Positions 7,935-16,768 of a stretch of 64,000 bases of DNA are shown one piece after another (the first letter of the stretch is position 1; each line of letters starts with the position of its first letter). Origin of the DNA: Neoasaia chiangmaiensis (GTDB lineage Bacteria; Pseudomonadota; Alphaproteobacteria; Acetobacterales; Acetobacteraceae); NCBI RefSeq assembly GCF_002005465.1, contig NZ_CP014691.1, positions 2,948,001 through 3,012,000 on the forward strand, in the 5' to 3' direction. The notes beneath the pieces were generated by a model. It saw only the letters and a list, made by a program, of their open reading frames with translations. It made no database searches and was not told the DNA's origin. The translations under genes were made by a program, and so were the position numbers.

Positions 7935-9059
7935 CTACATGACGATGACCTGGCGAATGGCCTTGGCTTCCCGCAGCTTGTCGAAGCCTTCGTTAATGTC
8001 CTCCAGCTTCAGCCGCGCGCTCAACAGTTTGTCGACTGGCAGCCGGCCTTCGCGATAGAGCGCGATGAAACGCGGGATGTCGCGGGTTGGCACGCAACTG
8101 CCCATATAGCTGCCGCGCAGGGCGCGTTCCTCGCCGACGAGACGGGCGATATCCACGGGCAGCGTCGCGCCGCCGGGTGGCAGGCCGGCCGTGACGGTCG
8201 TGCCGCCGCGACGTGTCATGGCGACGGCACTGTCGAGCGCACGGATCGAACCTGCCATTTCGAAGGCGTAATCCACACCGCCGCCTGTCATGGCGCGGAT
8301 CCTGTCGATGGCGTCCGGGGCGGCGGCGTTGACGGTGTCCGTCGCGCCGATCGTGCGGGCGAAGTCCAGTTTTTCGTCGGACAGGTCAACGGCAATCACC
8401 CTCCGTGCGCCAGCGGCATAGGCACCCATGATCGCGGCCAGTCCCACCCCGCCAAGCCCGACGACCGCGACGCTCGACCCCAGTTCGACCTTCGCGGTGT
8501 TGATCACCGCGCCTACACCGGTCATCACCGCGCAGCCGAACAGGGCGGCCTCGTCGAACGGGATGTCAGGGTCGATCTTCACCAGGGAATCCGGGGAAAC
8601 GACGGCGTGATCGGCAAAAGCGGAGACGCCCAGGTGATGGTATACAGGATGATCGTGATCGGCGAGGCGGATGGCGCCGTCGATCAGCGTGCCAGCCCCG
8701 CTGGCCGCCGCGCCCGGTTCGCAGAGCGCCGGACGGCCCGAGGCGCAGGGCAGGCAGTGGCCGCAGCTTGGTGTAAATGTCATGACGACATGATCGCCTG
8801 CCTTGAAGCGGGTGACGGTCTCGCCGGTCTGCACGACGACGCCGGCGGCCTCGTGCCCAAGCGCCATCGGCATCGGGCGGGCCCGGTTGCCGTCGATCAC
8901 CGAAAGGTCGGAGTGACAGAGCCCGGCGGCCCGGATCCGGACCAGAACCTCCCCGGGGCCGGGAGGCGCCAATTCCAGCGTCTGGATGGTCAGCGGGCGG
9001 CTCTGCGCGTAGGGCGTGGGGCGACCCATCTGGTGCAGAACGGCGGCGCGGATTTGCAT
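7935..9059 (-). CDS. Zinc-dependent alcohol dehydrogenase (MDR family)
   Basis: 374 residues; NAD(P)-dependent cytosolic alcohol/aldehyde dehydrogenase of the medium-chain family. The catalytic zinc ligands are visible (Cys in GLCHSDLSV, His-Glu in GHEAAG, Cys in ALFGCAVMTG). So is the structural zinc cluster CGHCLPCASGRPALC. The Rossmann motif is VVGLGGVGLAAI. The sequence is close to the class III/AdhC-like branch, but glutathione-specific residues cannot be judged. ATG 9059 is preceded by GGAG; an upstream in-frame extension lacks family similarity. It is convergent with no gene and divergent from the L,D-transpeptidase, sharing a 188-bp intergenic region. Confidence 0.92.
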   Translation of the reverse strand: MQIRAAVLHQMGRPTPYAQSRPLTIQTLELAPPGPGEVLVRIRAAGLCHSDLSVIDGNRARPMPMALGHEAAGVVVQTGETVTRFKAGDHVVMTFTPSCGHCLPCASGRPALCEPGAAASGAGTLIDGAIRLADHDHPVYHHLGVSAFADHAVVSPDSLVKIDPDIPFDEAALFGCAVMTGVGAVINTAKVELGSSVAVVGLGGVGLAAIMGAYAAGARRVIAVDLSDEKLDFARTIGATDTVNAAAPDAIDRIRAMTGGGVDYAFEMAGSIRALDSAVAMTRRGGTTVTAGLPPGGATLPVDIARLVGEERALRGSYMGSCVPTRDIPRFIALYREGRLPVDKLLSARLKLEDINEGFDKLREAKAIRQVIVM

Positions 9060-9247
9060 GGTCGTATCTCCGGTTGGCAACGACTTGAGACGATGATGGA
9101 ACCTGAGAATAAGCGCGGGGCTGGACCTGCCGCCATGATGCAGGTCAAATGAAACCGAACGTATCGCTGTCTGGCGTGGATGCCTTATGGTACAGATCAG
9201 CAATGCCGCCGGGATGGGCCGGTATTGCCGTTAAAAGAGGAAAGACA

Positions 9248-10189
9248 ATGCTTCGTTGTTCAGTAGCTTTTCAATGGCGATCTTTTTCCCGGCTGGTCGC
9301 CATGGGGCTGCTGATTCCCGGCGCAGGCTGTGCCGCCCCGGTTAGAGATGCCGCGTTGGACAACGCGGTTCCGGCGGTGGGCGTCACTGGCGTCACCCTA
9401 ATCACGCCAGTGACGCCCACCGCCGGGCCGGAAAATGCGCCGGTGGATATTCCGCCGTTGCCGGTCGTGAATGTCAGCCAGGCCGAGGCCGAGGCCGCGG
9501 CACTGACAGCGGGGATGCGCCGTGACGTCTCCCGTTTCACGACATATTCGCCGAAAACGCGGGCACGTTTCGTGGCATTGGCGCGTGATGCGATCACGCG
9601 GAGCAGCACGGTGATCGACCGCCCGCAGGTGCTGGTGGTGGTGGATCGGAACCCTTCCGTGCAGGCCCTTTGTTTCGTTCTGGCATTCCCGGACGACACG
9701 CCATGGACGGCGTTGGGCGGCACCCCGGTTTCGACCGGGCAGAGCGGGCGTAAATTCTATTACATCACGCCCACCGGCGTGTTCATCAACACGCCGGATC
9801 GGCTGGGATATCGTGCGGAAGGCACAAAGAACGAAAACGGCATCCGCGGTATCGGAGCCAAGGGAATGCGGGTGTGGGACATGGGCTGGCAGACAGCCGT
9901 AAAAGGATGGCGTCCCGATCACGAGACGGGCGATATCCGTCTGGAAATCCATGCGACGGACCCGGACTTTCTGGAGCGTCGCCTCGGTCATCCCGCATCG
10001 GAAGGCTGTGTGCGCATTCCGGCAACGATGAACAAGTTCATTGACAACCACGGTCTGCTGGATGTCCTTTATGAGCAGGCGTCCAGCTATGACGGTCGCT
10101 TTCGCGCCTTGTTGCCCCGGGGGCGCACGCCATCGCCGATTGCCGGCGATGCGCTGGTCGTCGTCGATTCCGGCGAACGACCGCTTTGA
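9248..10189 (+). CDS. L,D-transpeptidase (YkuD-fold) family protein, exported
   Basis: 313 residues. Predicted to act on peptidoglycan, forming 3-3 cross-links or anchoring proteins. The start is ATG 9248 behind AGAGGAAAG. A hydrophobic N-terminal segment (about residues 15-29, GLLIPGAGC) is a signal peptide; the Cys is not in a canonical lipobox. The catalytic centre is visible: His235 in IHATDPDF and Cys254 in ASEGCVRIP, where the usual consensus is S-x-G-C-x-R. Residues 42-60 are encoded by a near-complete DNA palindrome (9371-9426). The domain is less like canonical YkuD than like the secreted 'murein L,D-transpeptidase catalytic domain' family seen in acetic acid bacteria. Confidence 0.8.
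   Translation: MLRCSVAFQWRSFSRLVAMGLLIPGAGCAAPVRDAALDNAVPAVGVTGVTLITPVTPTAGPENAPVDIPPLPVVNVSQAEAEAAALTAGMRRDVSRFTTYSPKTRARFVALARDAITRSSTVIDRPQVLVVVDRNPSVQALCFVLAFPDDTPWTALGGTPVSTGQSGRKFYYITPTGVFINTPDRLGYRAEGTKNENGIRGIGAKGMRVWDMGWQTAVKGWRPDHETGDIRLEIHATDPDFLERRLGHPASEGCVRIPATMNKFIDNHGLLDVLYEQASSYDGRFRALLPRGRTPSPIAGDALVVVDSGERPL
9371..9426. repeat. Perfect 23-bp inverted repeat inside the L,D-transpeptidase gene
   Basis: Arms 9371-9393 and 9404-9426 are exact reverse complements, separated by a 10-nt loop (CACCCTAATC). The left arm itself contains a GGCGTCACT/GGCGTCAC direct repeat. It encodes residues 42-60, in the linker just after the signal peptide, giving a self-mirroring Val-Thr-Gly/Pro peptide. 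Such strength (23 bp without mismatch, GC-rich) is unusual inside a gene. Confidence 0.9.
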
Positions 10190-10226
10190 ATGGCATGGAG
10201 ACCGATGTCTCCATGCCGCATGACAA

Positions 10227-10619
10227 TCAGTGCTTCAGTTCATCCGGCACCTTGCCGCCGTTTTCCGCCAGCTTCTGCATGACCTGCTTAATCAGCCAGA
10301 CGTTCATCGTCGCCGTATCGTCCGTGCTGCCGGTGTAGTGCAGTTCGTTCGCGAGTTCCTTGCGGGCAGGGAGAGAACTGTCCATGTCCAGCAGTTTGAG
10401 CAGGTCTACAATCGATTCGCGCCAGTTCAGGTTCTGCCCGTTCGTGGCCGCGAGGCCTGACAGCACGGCATTCACATCGACCGGCGCGGCGGGCGCCGCA
10501 GGTGAGGCGGCAGGCGCCGACTGGGATGGGGCAGGGGCTTCGGAGGCTGGCGCGGCCGCTTTCGGCGTCGCATCGGCGTGGCCGAAGATCTTGGACATGA
10601 TCGTGCTGAAGATGCTCAT
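10227..10619 (-). CDS. DUF3597 family protein
   Basis: 130 residues. A short N-terminal helix (MSIFSTIMSKIFGHAD) is followed by an Ala/Pro/Ser-rich linker (about residues 18-45) and a conserved C-terminal domain (about 48-128, with NWRESIVDLLKLLDMDSS and ELANELHYTG). This matches the DUF3597 family; similarity to peptidoglycan-binding proteins has been noted for that family but no function is proven. No signal peptide. It stands alone on the minus strand, immediately downstream of the ahcY terminator. Confidence 0.85.
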   Translation of the reverse strand: MSIFSTIMSKIFGHADATPKAAAPASEAPAPSQSAPAASPAAPAAPVDVNAVLSGLAATNGQNLNWRESIVDLLKLLDMDSSLPARKELANELHYTGSTDDTATMNVWLIKQVMQKLAENGGKVPDELKH

Positions 10620-10643
10620 GATTCAAACCTTGAAACGTTTATG

Positions 10644-10669
10644 AAAAACGCCCTCCCGTCGGGAGGGCG
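10644..10669 (-). terminator. Rho-independent terminator of ahcY
   Basis: Stem CGCCCTCCC / GGGAGGGCG (10649-10657 and 10661-10669) with a 3-nt loop. Reading on the minus strand, the hairpin is followed by TTTTT. It lies 73 bp past the ahcY stop codon. Confidence 0.85.
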
Positions 10670-10741
10670 CTTCGGTCGTCACAACGTTCAGGAAGGCCGG
10701 TTGTTGCGTGACGAACAACCGGCTGTTGCCCTGGTCGAAGC

Positions 10742-12067
10742 TTAGTAACGATACTCTTCGTGCTTGAACGGACCCTGCTGCGGCACGCCGATGTAGTCGG
10801 CCTGCGCCTTCGACATTTCGGTCAGCTGCGCGCCGACCTTGGCCAGATGCAGGGCTGCAACCTTCTCGTCCAGCTTCTTCGGCAGCACATAGACCTTGTT
10901 CTCATACTGGCCCGGCTTTGCCGTCCAGAGTTCAAGCTGCGCGAGCGTCTGGTTGGTGAAGGATGCCGACATGACGAAGGACGGATGGCCCGTGGCATTG
11001 CCGAGGTTCACCAGGCGGCCTTCGGAAAGCAGGATGATGCGCTTGCCGTCCGGGAATTCGATCTCGTCGACCTGCGGCTTGACGTTGTCCCACTTGTAGT
11101 TGCGCAGGGCTTCGACCTGGATTTCGCTGTCGAAATGGCCGATGTTGCACACGATCGCGCGGTGCTTCATCTCACGCATATGCTCGACGGTGATGATGTC
11201 GATATTGCCCGTGCAGGTCACGAAGATGTCGCCGCGCGGCGCAGCGTTTTCCATCGTCACGACTTCATAGCCTTCCATCGCGGCCTGAAGGGCGCAGATC
11301 GGATCGACCTCCGTGACCAGGACGCGGCAACCGGCGTTGCGCAGGGAAGCGGCCGAACCCTTGCCCACATCGCCATAACCCGCGACGACGGCGATCTTGC
11401 CGGCCATCATCACGTCCGTGCCACGGCGGATGGCATCGACCAGACTTTCGCGGCAGCCATAGAGGTTGTCGAACTTCGATTTCGTGACACTGTCGTTCAC
11501 GTTGATGGCCGGAACCTTCAGCGTGCCCTTCTTCTGCATCTCCCAGAGGCGGTGCACGCCCGTGGTCGTCTCTTCGGACAGGCCGCGGACGTCGTTCAGC
11601 ATCTCGGGGTATTTGTCGTGCATCAGCGTCGTCAGATCGCCGCCGTCATCGAGGATCATGTTCGGCGTCCAGCCGTCCGGTCCCTTGACGGTCTGTTCGA
11701 TGCACCACCAGAATTCTTCTTCCGACAGGCCCTTCCAGGCGAAGACCGGCACGCCCGTCGCGGCAATGGCGGCCGCGGCCTGATCCTGCGTCGAGAAGAT
11801 ATTGCAGGACGACCAGCGGACCGTCGCGCCCAGCGCCGTCAGCGTTTCGATCAGCACGGCCGTCTGGATCGTCATGTGCAGGCAGCCCGCGATGCGTGCG
11901 CCCTTCAGCGGCTGGCTGTCGCCATATTCCTCACGCAGCGCCATCAGGCCCGGCATTTCGCCTTCGGCGATCGAGATTTCCTTGCGGCCCCATTCGGCCA
12001 GGGAGATATCGCGGACCTTGTAGTCGGCCTGCTGCGCGTCGCTCATCGTATGAACCTTGTCTGCCAT
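10742..12067 (-). CDS. ahcY: Adenosylhomocysteinase
   Basis: 441 residues; NAD+-dependent hydrolysis of S-adenosylhomocysteine to adenosine and homocysteine, closing the methyl cycle. Seen: the substrate-site region ending [17 protein letters not shown], the NAD-binding glycine motif AGYGDVGKG, and the conserved C-terminal Lys/Tyr tail (KHEEYRY). Full length for the family with the bacterial insert near residues 150-180. It is monocistronic, with a terminator on each side (10644-10669 downstream; 12121-12154 of the preceding gene). I looked for a SAH riboswitch between 12068 and 12120 and saw no match to its conserved core. Confidence 0.98.
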   Translation of the reverse strand: MADKVHTMSDAQQADYKVRDISLAEWGRKEISIAEGEMPGLMALREEYGDSQPLKGARIAGCLHMTIQTAVLIETLTALGATVRWSSCNIFSTQDQAAAAIAATGVPVFAWKGLSEEEFWWCIEQTVKGPDGWTPNMILDDGGDLTTLMHDKYPEMLNDVRGLSEETTTGVHRLWEMQKKGTLKVPAINVNDSVTKSKFDNLYGCRESLVDAIRRGTDVMMAGKIAVVAGYGDVGKGSAASLRNAGCRVLVTEVDPICALQAAMEGYEVVTMENAAPRGDIFVTCTGNIDIITVEHMREMKHRAIVCNIGHFDSEIQVEALRNYKWDNVKPQVDEIEFPDGKRIILLSEGRLVNLGNATGHPSFVMSASFTNQTLAQLELWTAKPGQYENKVYVLPKKLDEKVAALHLAKVGAQLTEMSKAQADYIGVPQQGPFKHEEYRY

Positions 12068-12120
12068 TGGAATGGCCGCAGGGTATAATGGTAATGCGCT
12101 GGAGACGCCAGCATCGCGGC

Positions 12121-12154
12121 AAAAAAGAACGCCCGGCGCAAGGCAACCGGGCGT
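12121..12154 (-). terminator. Rho-independent terminator between small exported protein gene and ahcY
   Basis: Stem ACGCCCGG (12129-12136) / CCGGGCGT (12147-12154), 10-nt loop, followed on the minus strand by a T-run (complement of the six A at 12121-12126). It insulates ahcY from the upstream gene. Confidence 0.85.
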
Positions 12155-12181
12155 ATTGAAAATTATAAGCCTGTGGTCGGA

Positions 12182-12511
12182 TCAGCCCGGTTTATGAGCG
12201 GTATGCTTGGTGTGGACATGCCGGGGCTTCATCTTCTGCGCGACCGGTGTCTTGTCCGAAGTCTGGCCCGTCGGCGCCATGGCTTCCGGTGTCGCGGGCG
12301 CGCCCTGCTGGGGCTGCTCCTTCGCCTGATTGGGATAGGTCTTGTTCTGCTCCGTCGGGTTGCTGACGTGAGACGCATCCTTCTTGTTGAAAGCGTCCTG
12401 CGCCGTGGGTGCCTGATCGGGCTGCTGGGTCGTCGTGGCCTGGGCGAACGCATGCGTCGAGCCGGATGCCAGAAGACCGATTACGAACATGCCCTTAATC
12501 ATGTGGCGCAT
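12182..12511 (-). CDS. Small exported protein, His/Gln-rich, unknown function
   Basis: 109 residues from ATG 12511, preceded by AAGGAT at 7-nt spacing (a GTG five codons upstream overlaps that site and is less likely). Residues 1-24 form a signal peptide (MIKGMFVIGLLASGSTHAFA, cut after AFA). The mature part is Gln/Asn/Pro/Thr-rich, apparently disordered, and ends in a His/Lys cluster (KPRHVHTKHTAHKPG). No domain recognised. A metal- or proton-buffering periplasmic protein is conceivable from the composition but not shown. Own terminator downstream. Confidence 0.65.
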   Translation of the reverse strand: MRHMIKGMFVIGLLASGSTHAFAQATTTQQPDQAPTAQDAFNKKDASHVSNPTEQNKTYPNQAKEQPQQGAPATPEAMAPTGQTSDKTPVAQKMKPRHVHTKHTAHKPG

Positions 12512-12674
12512 TTTTCTATCCTTCACGTTCGATCCTGCTGCGCAGCCACAATCATCCGATGACGACTGACAGGGCAGCTTTTGGATTATAACATTTCGTA
12601 TCCAGAGTGGTTCCCCTAACGACGCGCTTATTGGTTATACGGGGTCGAGATTATCGCCAGTTGCATACGGGCGC

Positions 12675-12748
12675 GGGGCGTGCCAGACGTTTGCGATAAT
12701 CGACTGTCTTTCGAGGCAGCCGGTTCTTTCCTTATCGACGCACGCCCC
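12675..12748 (+). promoter_or_regulatory. Structured mRNA leader candidate upstream of CorA/ZntB-like gene
   Basis: Three nested helices can be drawn. P1 is GGGGCGTGC (12675-12683) with GCACGCCCC (12740-12748). P2 is CGATAA (12694-12699) with TTATCG (12732-12737). P3 is CTGTCT (12704-12709) with AGGCAG (12714-12719), closing a UUCG tetraloop. It ends 38 bp before the chosen start codon. No U-tract follows, so it is not a terminator. It matches no riboswitch class I know. Confidence 0.45.
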
Positions 12749-12786
12749 AACCGACGGCACATGCTTTCGGCAAGATGGAGGTCGCC

Positions 12787-13857
12787 ATGTCCAGTTCGCG
12801 AATCTCCACACCGTTCACCGTCATCGGCAATCAGGACAATGGCACGCGGGCCGGGCTCAAGAACGGCCTCGTCTGGGCGATCCGCGCGCGCCCCGGCGAA
12901 GATCCGACGCCACTGGCACCCGACGAGATCGAAGCGATCTTGGACGATGCGACGCCCCCGTCCAACTGGCCGCGACAGGCGGAAAGCTGGGCATGGCTGC
13001 ATTTCGATACGGTTCACAGCGCCGCGCGGGCGCATGTGGGGGAATTGCCCTGCCTGCCGCCGGATGTCCGCAGCATGCTGGCCGAGACGGAATACGGCAT
13101 CATGCTCGAAGCCCTGCCGGGCCTCGTCTGGGGCGCCATGCCGGCGTTCGACGACGGCATGGAGGACGATCGCGATATCTGCGCCTGGCGTTTCGCGATG
13201 CGTCCCGATCTGCTGATTACCACGCGTCGCAATCCCATTCCCGTCCTGGGGGCCGCCTACCGGAGCCTGCGCGCGGATTCCATTCCGCGCAGTCCGGCAG
13301 GCGTGATCGATCGTGCCCTGCGAGAATTCACCGGTTCGATCCGCCGCCAGATCGGCCAGTTGGACGACGAACTCGACCGTGCCGAGGATGCGCTGCTGCT
13401 GATCGAGCACCGGACCGATCTCGGTCATCTGGGTGGTATCGTCGGTAAGGTGCGCCGCCGCGCGACGGAATTGCGGCGTGTGGTGACGCCGATCGACCGC
13501 GTGCTGAAGGACGATGAACTGGAATTGCCTTCCTGGGCGGAGGACGAATTGCGGGACCGGACGGAACGTCAGGTTCATGCCGCGCTGGACGACCTGATCG
13601 CATTGCAGGACCGCGCCCGCTCGTTACAGGACGAACTCGGCTCGTCACAGGCGGAAGAAACGAACCGGCGCCTCTATATCGTGTCCGTCGCCACGACGTT
13701 GATGCTGCCGGCAACGTTCGTCACCGGTTTCTTCGGCATGAATACCGGCGGGATGTTTCTGGCGCAGGGCGCATGGGGCACCATCGCCGCCGGTGCGGTC
13801 TGCGGCATCGCCATGTTGCTGACCGGCGTGTTCCTGAAGCTGGCACGGCTCCTGTAG
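12787..13857 (+). CDS. CorA-family divalent metal transporter (ZntB-like)
   Basis: 356 residues; inner-membrane channel/transporter for Mg2+, Zn2+ or similar ions. An N-terminal alpha/beta cytoplasmic domain is followed by a long helical stalk (about residues 190-290, RQIGQLDDELDRAEDALLLI). Two C-terminal membrane helices carry the family signature FFGMNTGG between them. The domain order and the GMN followed by T-G-G, not the classic MPEL loop, favour the ZntB branch. Start ATG 12787 has GGAGG upstream; an ATG four codons earlier overlaps that site. It is preceded by the folded leader 12675-12748, which may be regulatory. Confidence 0.9.
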   Translation: MSSSRISTPFTVIGNQDNGTRAGLKNGLVWAIRARPGEDPTPLAPDEIEAILDDATPPSNWPRQAESWAWLHFDTVHSAARAHVGELPCLPPDVRSMLAETEYGIMLEALPGLVWGAMPAFDDGMEDDRDICAWRFAMRPDLLITTRRNPIPVLGAAYRSLRADSIPRSPAGVIDRALREFTGSIRRQIGQLDDELDRAEDALLLIEHRTDLGHLGGIVGKVRRRATELRRVVTPIDRVLKDDELELPSWAEDELRDRTERQVHAALDDLIALQDRARSLQDELGSSQAEETNRRLYIVSVATTLMLPATFVTGFFGMNTGGMFLAQGAWGTIAAGAVCGIAMLLTGVFLKLARLL

Positions 13858-13860
13858 GCG

Positions 13861-14289
13861 TTACTGGCCGTAGGGCGCGACGGCAGTGTCGTCTTCCCAG
13901 GCCATGCTTCTGAAACGGCTGTTCGAACCGCGTTCGTGCGTTTCGGCGATGACGAAACTCCCCTGGAACGCCTGCCCGTCCTGCGTGTGCACGACACCAC
14001 GGCAGCGGCGGATCCATGTCGTGGCGCCCGGCAACTGCTGCTGATCCTGCGGACGCTCGTAGAAGGACTGGAAGGTGATCGGCAGTTTGGGAGAGGGGGA
14101 ATTGCCGATCTGCTCGTTGCGATGATCCATGAAGTCCTGGAAGGCCATGGCCCAGAGGCTGTAATACTGGCCATTCGTGCAGAGATGCGTGTCTTCCATC
14201 GCCATGGCGACCAGCGGGCGCTCGTGCGAACATGCGGCAAGCGATAGCCCGCAAGACAAGACGACCGCGCGAGATCGCCAGGGGTTCAT
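13861..14289 (-). CDS. Putative lipoprotein of unknown function
   Basis: 142 residues. The signal peptide ends in the lipobox LAAC (Cys20). The mature part has two further cysteines (HLCTNG, RRCRGV) that could form a disulfide, and aromatic patches such as QYYSLWAMAFQDFM. No family recognised. Its ATG overlaps the nagA stop codon by 4 bp (ATGA), so it is translationally coupled to nagA and expressed with it. It ends 3 bp from the convergent metal transporter gene. Confidence 0.65.
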   Translation of the reverse strand: MNPWRSRAVVLSCGLSLAACSHERPLVAMAMEDTHLCTNGQYYSLWAMAFQDFMDHRNEQIGNSPSPKLPITFQSFYERPQDQQQLPGATTWIRRCRGVVHTQDGQAFQGSFVIAETHERGSNSRFRSMAWEDDTAVAPYGQ

Positions 14290-15389
14290 GCCTGTCGCGC
14301 GCCGCCGACCCAGACCTCGGCAATCTCCAGTCGCTCATCCATCACGACGAAATCCGCCAGCTTGCCGGCGGTAATGCTGCCGCGGTCGGAAAGGCCGAGA
14401 TAGGCTGCGGCATTGCTGCTGACCAGACGGGCCGCGTTCGGGAGCGATGCGCCACTCTCCACAGCATTGCGAAGGGCGCGGTCGAGCGTCAGCACGCTGC
14501 CGGCGAGCGAGCCGCCCGGCAAACGCACGACGCCGTCCTCGATCATGACGTCCTGTCCGCCGAGCTGGCTCGGTCCTTCCGGCTGTCCCGCGCCGCGCAT
14601 GGCATCGGTGACGAACAGCAGGCGATTGCCCATGACGCGGGAGACGAGGCGGAAGCTGGCGGGATGGACGTGATGCGTGTCGAAGATCATCTCGCCAAAG
14701 GCTTCGTCATGGCACATCAGTGCCGTGACGGGACCGGGACGGCGTCCCTCGATCGGTGACATGGCGTTGAACAGGTGCGTGCCGCCGGGCACACCGCCTG
14801 CTGCGCAGATGGCGCAGATGGCGCGATCCGCGCCTTCGTAATCGGTCGTCGTATGGCCCAGGCTGATCCGTACGCCGGCTTCGGCGAAGGCGGCGATGGC
14901 CGTTTCCGCATGTTCCAGTTCGGGCGCGAGCGTCACGACGCGCACGCAGCCGGTGCCAACAGCCTCCGCCACCCGTTCAGGGCTTGGCGGAATGGCGAAG
15001 GGCGGCTGCGCGCCCAGCTTGTGTGGGCTTACGAACGGGCCTTCAAGATGGGCGCCATGGATACGCGGACCGTTGGCGACGCCGCGCGACATGACCTCGC
15101 TGATGGCGTGCAGCGCATCCATCACATCCGCCCAGGGGCGGGTGATGGTGGTTGGCAGGATGGTTGTCGTGCCATGTGACAGGTGAAAACGCGAAAGCCT
15201 GTCGATGGCAGCCGCGCCGTCCATGGTGTCCGCACCGTCGCCGCCGTGGACGTGACCGTCGATGAAGCCGGGGAGAATGTAGCGGCGTGGCGCATCCGCG
15301 TCAGGTTCGACCGAGCGGATATGCGTGTCAAAGGAGACTCGTCCGGGAAGAATACGATCTGGCAGGACGATATGGCCTTCGAGACGCAT
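14286..15389 (-). CDS. nagA: N-acetylglucosamine-6-phosphate deacetylase
   Basis: 367 residues; removes acetate from GlcNAc-6-P in amino-sugar and peptidoglycan recycling. Amidohydrolase-fold landmarks are present: GFIDGHVHGGDG (metal site), HLEGPFVSPHKLGAQ, SLGHTTTDYEGA, THLFNAMSPIEGR, and the catalytic Asp in FVTDAMRGAG. The start has AAGGAG 5 nt upstream. It is divergent from ackA across 167 bp and coupled to the lipoprotein gene downstream. No nagB or uptake gene is present nearby. Confidence 0.95.
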   Translation of the reverse strand: MRLEGHIVLPDRILPGRVSFDTHIRSVEPDADAPRRYILPGFIDGHVHGGDGADTMDGAAAIDRLSRFHLSHGTTTILPTTITRPWADVMDALHAISEVMSRGVANGPRIHGAHLEGPFVSPHKLGAQPPFAIPPSPERVAEAVGTGCVRVVTLAPELEHAETAIAAFAEAGVRISLGHTTTDYEGADRAICAICAAGGVPGGTHLFNAMSPIEGRRPGPVTALMCHDEAFGEMIFDTHHVHPASFRLVSRVMGNRLLFVTDAMRGAGQPEGPSQLGGQDVMIEDGVVRLPGGSLAGSVLTLDRALRNAVESGASLPNAARLVSSNAAAYLGLSDRGSITAGKLADFVVMDERLEIAEVWVGGARQA

Positions 15390-15556
15390 GATGACTCCTT
15401 GAAATAAAAAGACATGATTTTTTGATGGCGGGGAATGCCGACCATTGACTTGCAGTGTTCACACCAACGCGAGGTCGATGTCGAGTATCGCTATCTTCCG
15501 TTATCGGTTGACGTGCATCAATGCGACGCTCCGCGCGGCGTGGGAGAGCTTTTTTC

Positions 15557-16753
15557 ATGACAAGCGCGATCCTGACCATGAATGCCGGTTCATCGAGCGT
15601 GAAATTCGCCTTGTTCGACCGGTCCGGCGCGCGGCTCGTGTCCGGCGCGCTGTCCGGCATCGAGACGGCGCCGAGACTGACGGCGGCCGATGCGCAGGGT
15701 AAGGAACTGGTCGATCGTGGCTGGTCGCTGGAAGGCGGTGCCGACCCGCATCTGGCCGCCATCGACGCGCTGATGTCGTGGCTGGACGACCATGTCGGCC
15801 TGAGCGCCCTGCGGGCTGTCGGTCACCGCGTGGTGCATGGCGGGCCGGATTTCGTCAGTCCCCTGTTGGTCGATGACGATGTTCTCGAAAAGCTGGCGGC
15901 GCTCACGCCGTTTGCGCCGCTGCATCAGCCGGCTTGTCTGGGGCCGATCAGGGCCCTTCGCCAGAAGCATGCCGATCTGCCGCAGGTGGCGTGTTTCGAT
16001 ACGGCTTTCCATCGCACGATGCCGCTGGTCGCACGGCAATTCGCCCTGCCGCGTGACTATGAAAGCCAAGGGGTCAGGCGCTACGGCTTTCATGGCTTAT
16101 CGTACGAGCATATCGCGCGGCGGCTTCGCCGGGATTTTCCGGAGCTGGCAAGGGGACGCGTGCTGATCGCTCATATCGGCAATGGCGCCAGTCTGTGTGC
16201 CCTGCGCGAGGGAACGAGCATTGCGACGACAATGGGCTTTTCCGTGCTTGACGGGCTTGTGATGGGGACGCGTTGCGGGGCGGTCGATCCAGGCGCGCTG
16301 CTCTATCTGCTGCAACAGGCCGGTGTTTCGGCTGATGGGCTGGAGACGATGCTCTATCATAAGTCCGGCCTGCTCGGCGTTTCCGGCGTATCGAGCGACA
16401 TGCGCGAACTGCGCGCGCGCAGCAATGAACCAGCCGTGCGCGAGGCGCTCGATCTTTGCGTACATCGCTTCCTCGAGCAGGCGGGGGCGATGATCGCCAA
16501 CCTGCATGGCGTGGATGGCATCGTCTTCACGGGTGGCATTGGCGAGCACGATGCGATGTTCCGTCGCGATGTCTGCGCGCAACTCGGCTGGCTGGGTGTC
16601 GGGCTGGACGTGGCGGCGAACGCGGCGCACCGACCCGTGGTGTCGACTGCCGAAAGTGCGGTCCGTGTGCTTGTGATACCGGCCGATGAGGAAGCCTCCA
16701 TTCGGCGACATGTTCAGGCCTGCCTCGGCGATGACAGCCCTGGCGAAGGGTAA
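15557..16753 (+). CDS. ackA: Acetate kinase
   Basis: 398 residues; interconverts acetyl phosphate + ADP and acetate + ATP. ASKHA-fold motifs: TMNAGSSSVKFAL at the N-terminus, RYGFHGLSYEHIA (phosphate-site His), HIGNGAS, MGTRCGAVDPG and FTGGIGEHDAMFR. ATG 15557 follows GGGAGAG and aligns with the family start; the upstream in-frame residues do not. First gene of the unit ackA-xfp-HAD-aroE-like, with 15 bp to xfp: phosphoketolase makes acetyl phosphate and AckA recovers ATP from it. Confidence 0.97.
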   Translation: MTSAILTMNAGSSSVKFALFDRSGARLVSGALSGIETAPRLTAADAQGKELVDRGWSLEGGADPHLAAIDALMSWLDDHVGLSALRAVGHRVVHGGPDFVSPLLVDDDVLEKLAALTPFAPLHQPACLGPIRALRQKHADLPQVACFDTAFHRTMPLVARQFALPRDYESQGVRRYGFHGLSYEHIARRLRRDFPELARGRVLIAHIGNGASLCALREGTSIATTMGFSVLDGLVMGTRCGAVDPGALLYLLQQAGVSADGLETMLYHKSGLLGVSGVSSDMRELRARSNEPAVREALDLCVHRFLEQAGAMIANLHGVDGIVFTGGIGEHDAMFRRDVCAQLGWLGVGLDVAANAAHRPVVSTAESAVRVLVIPADEEASIRRHVQACLGDDSPGEG

Positions 16754-16768
16754 GGAGGAAACAATCCG

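Noticed and set aside
7596-9152. 518-codon plus-strand frame opposite the alcohol dehydrogenase and arfB
   Set aside because: No family features, Arg/His/Gly-rich composition typical of antisense frames in GC-rich genes, and the minus-strand genes have complete catalytic motifs.
10760-12088. 442-codon plus-strand frame opposite ahcY
   Set aside because: Antisense shadow of a highly conserved gene; His/Arg-rich with no domain.
12068-12120. SAH riboswitch upstream of ahcY
   Set aside because: The leader is only about 50 nt after the preceding terminator, and the conserved core of that riboswitch is not present.
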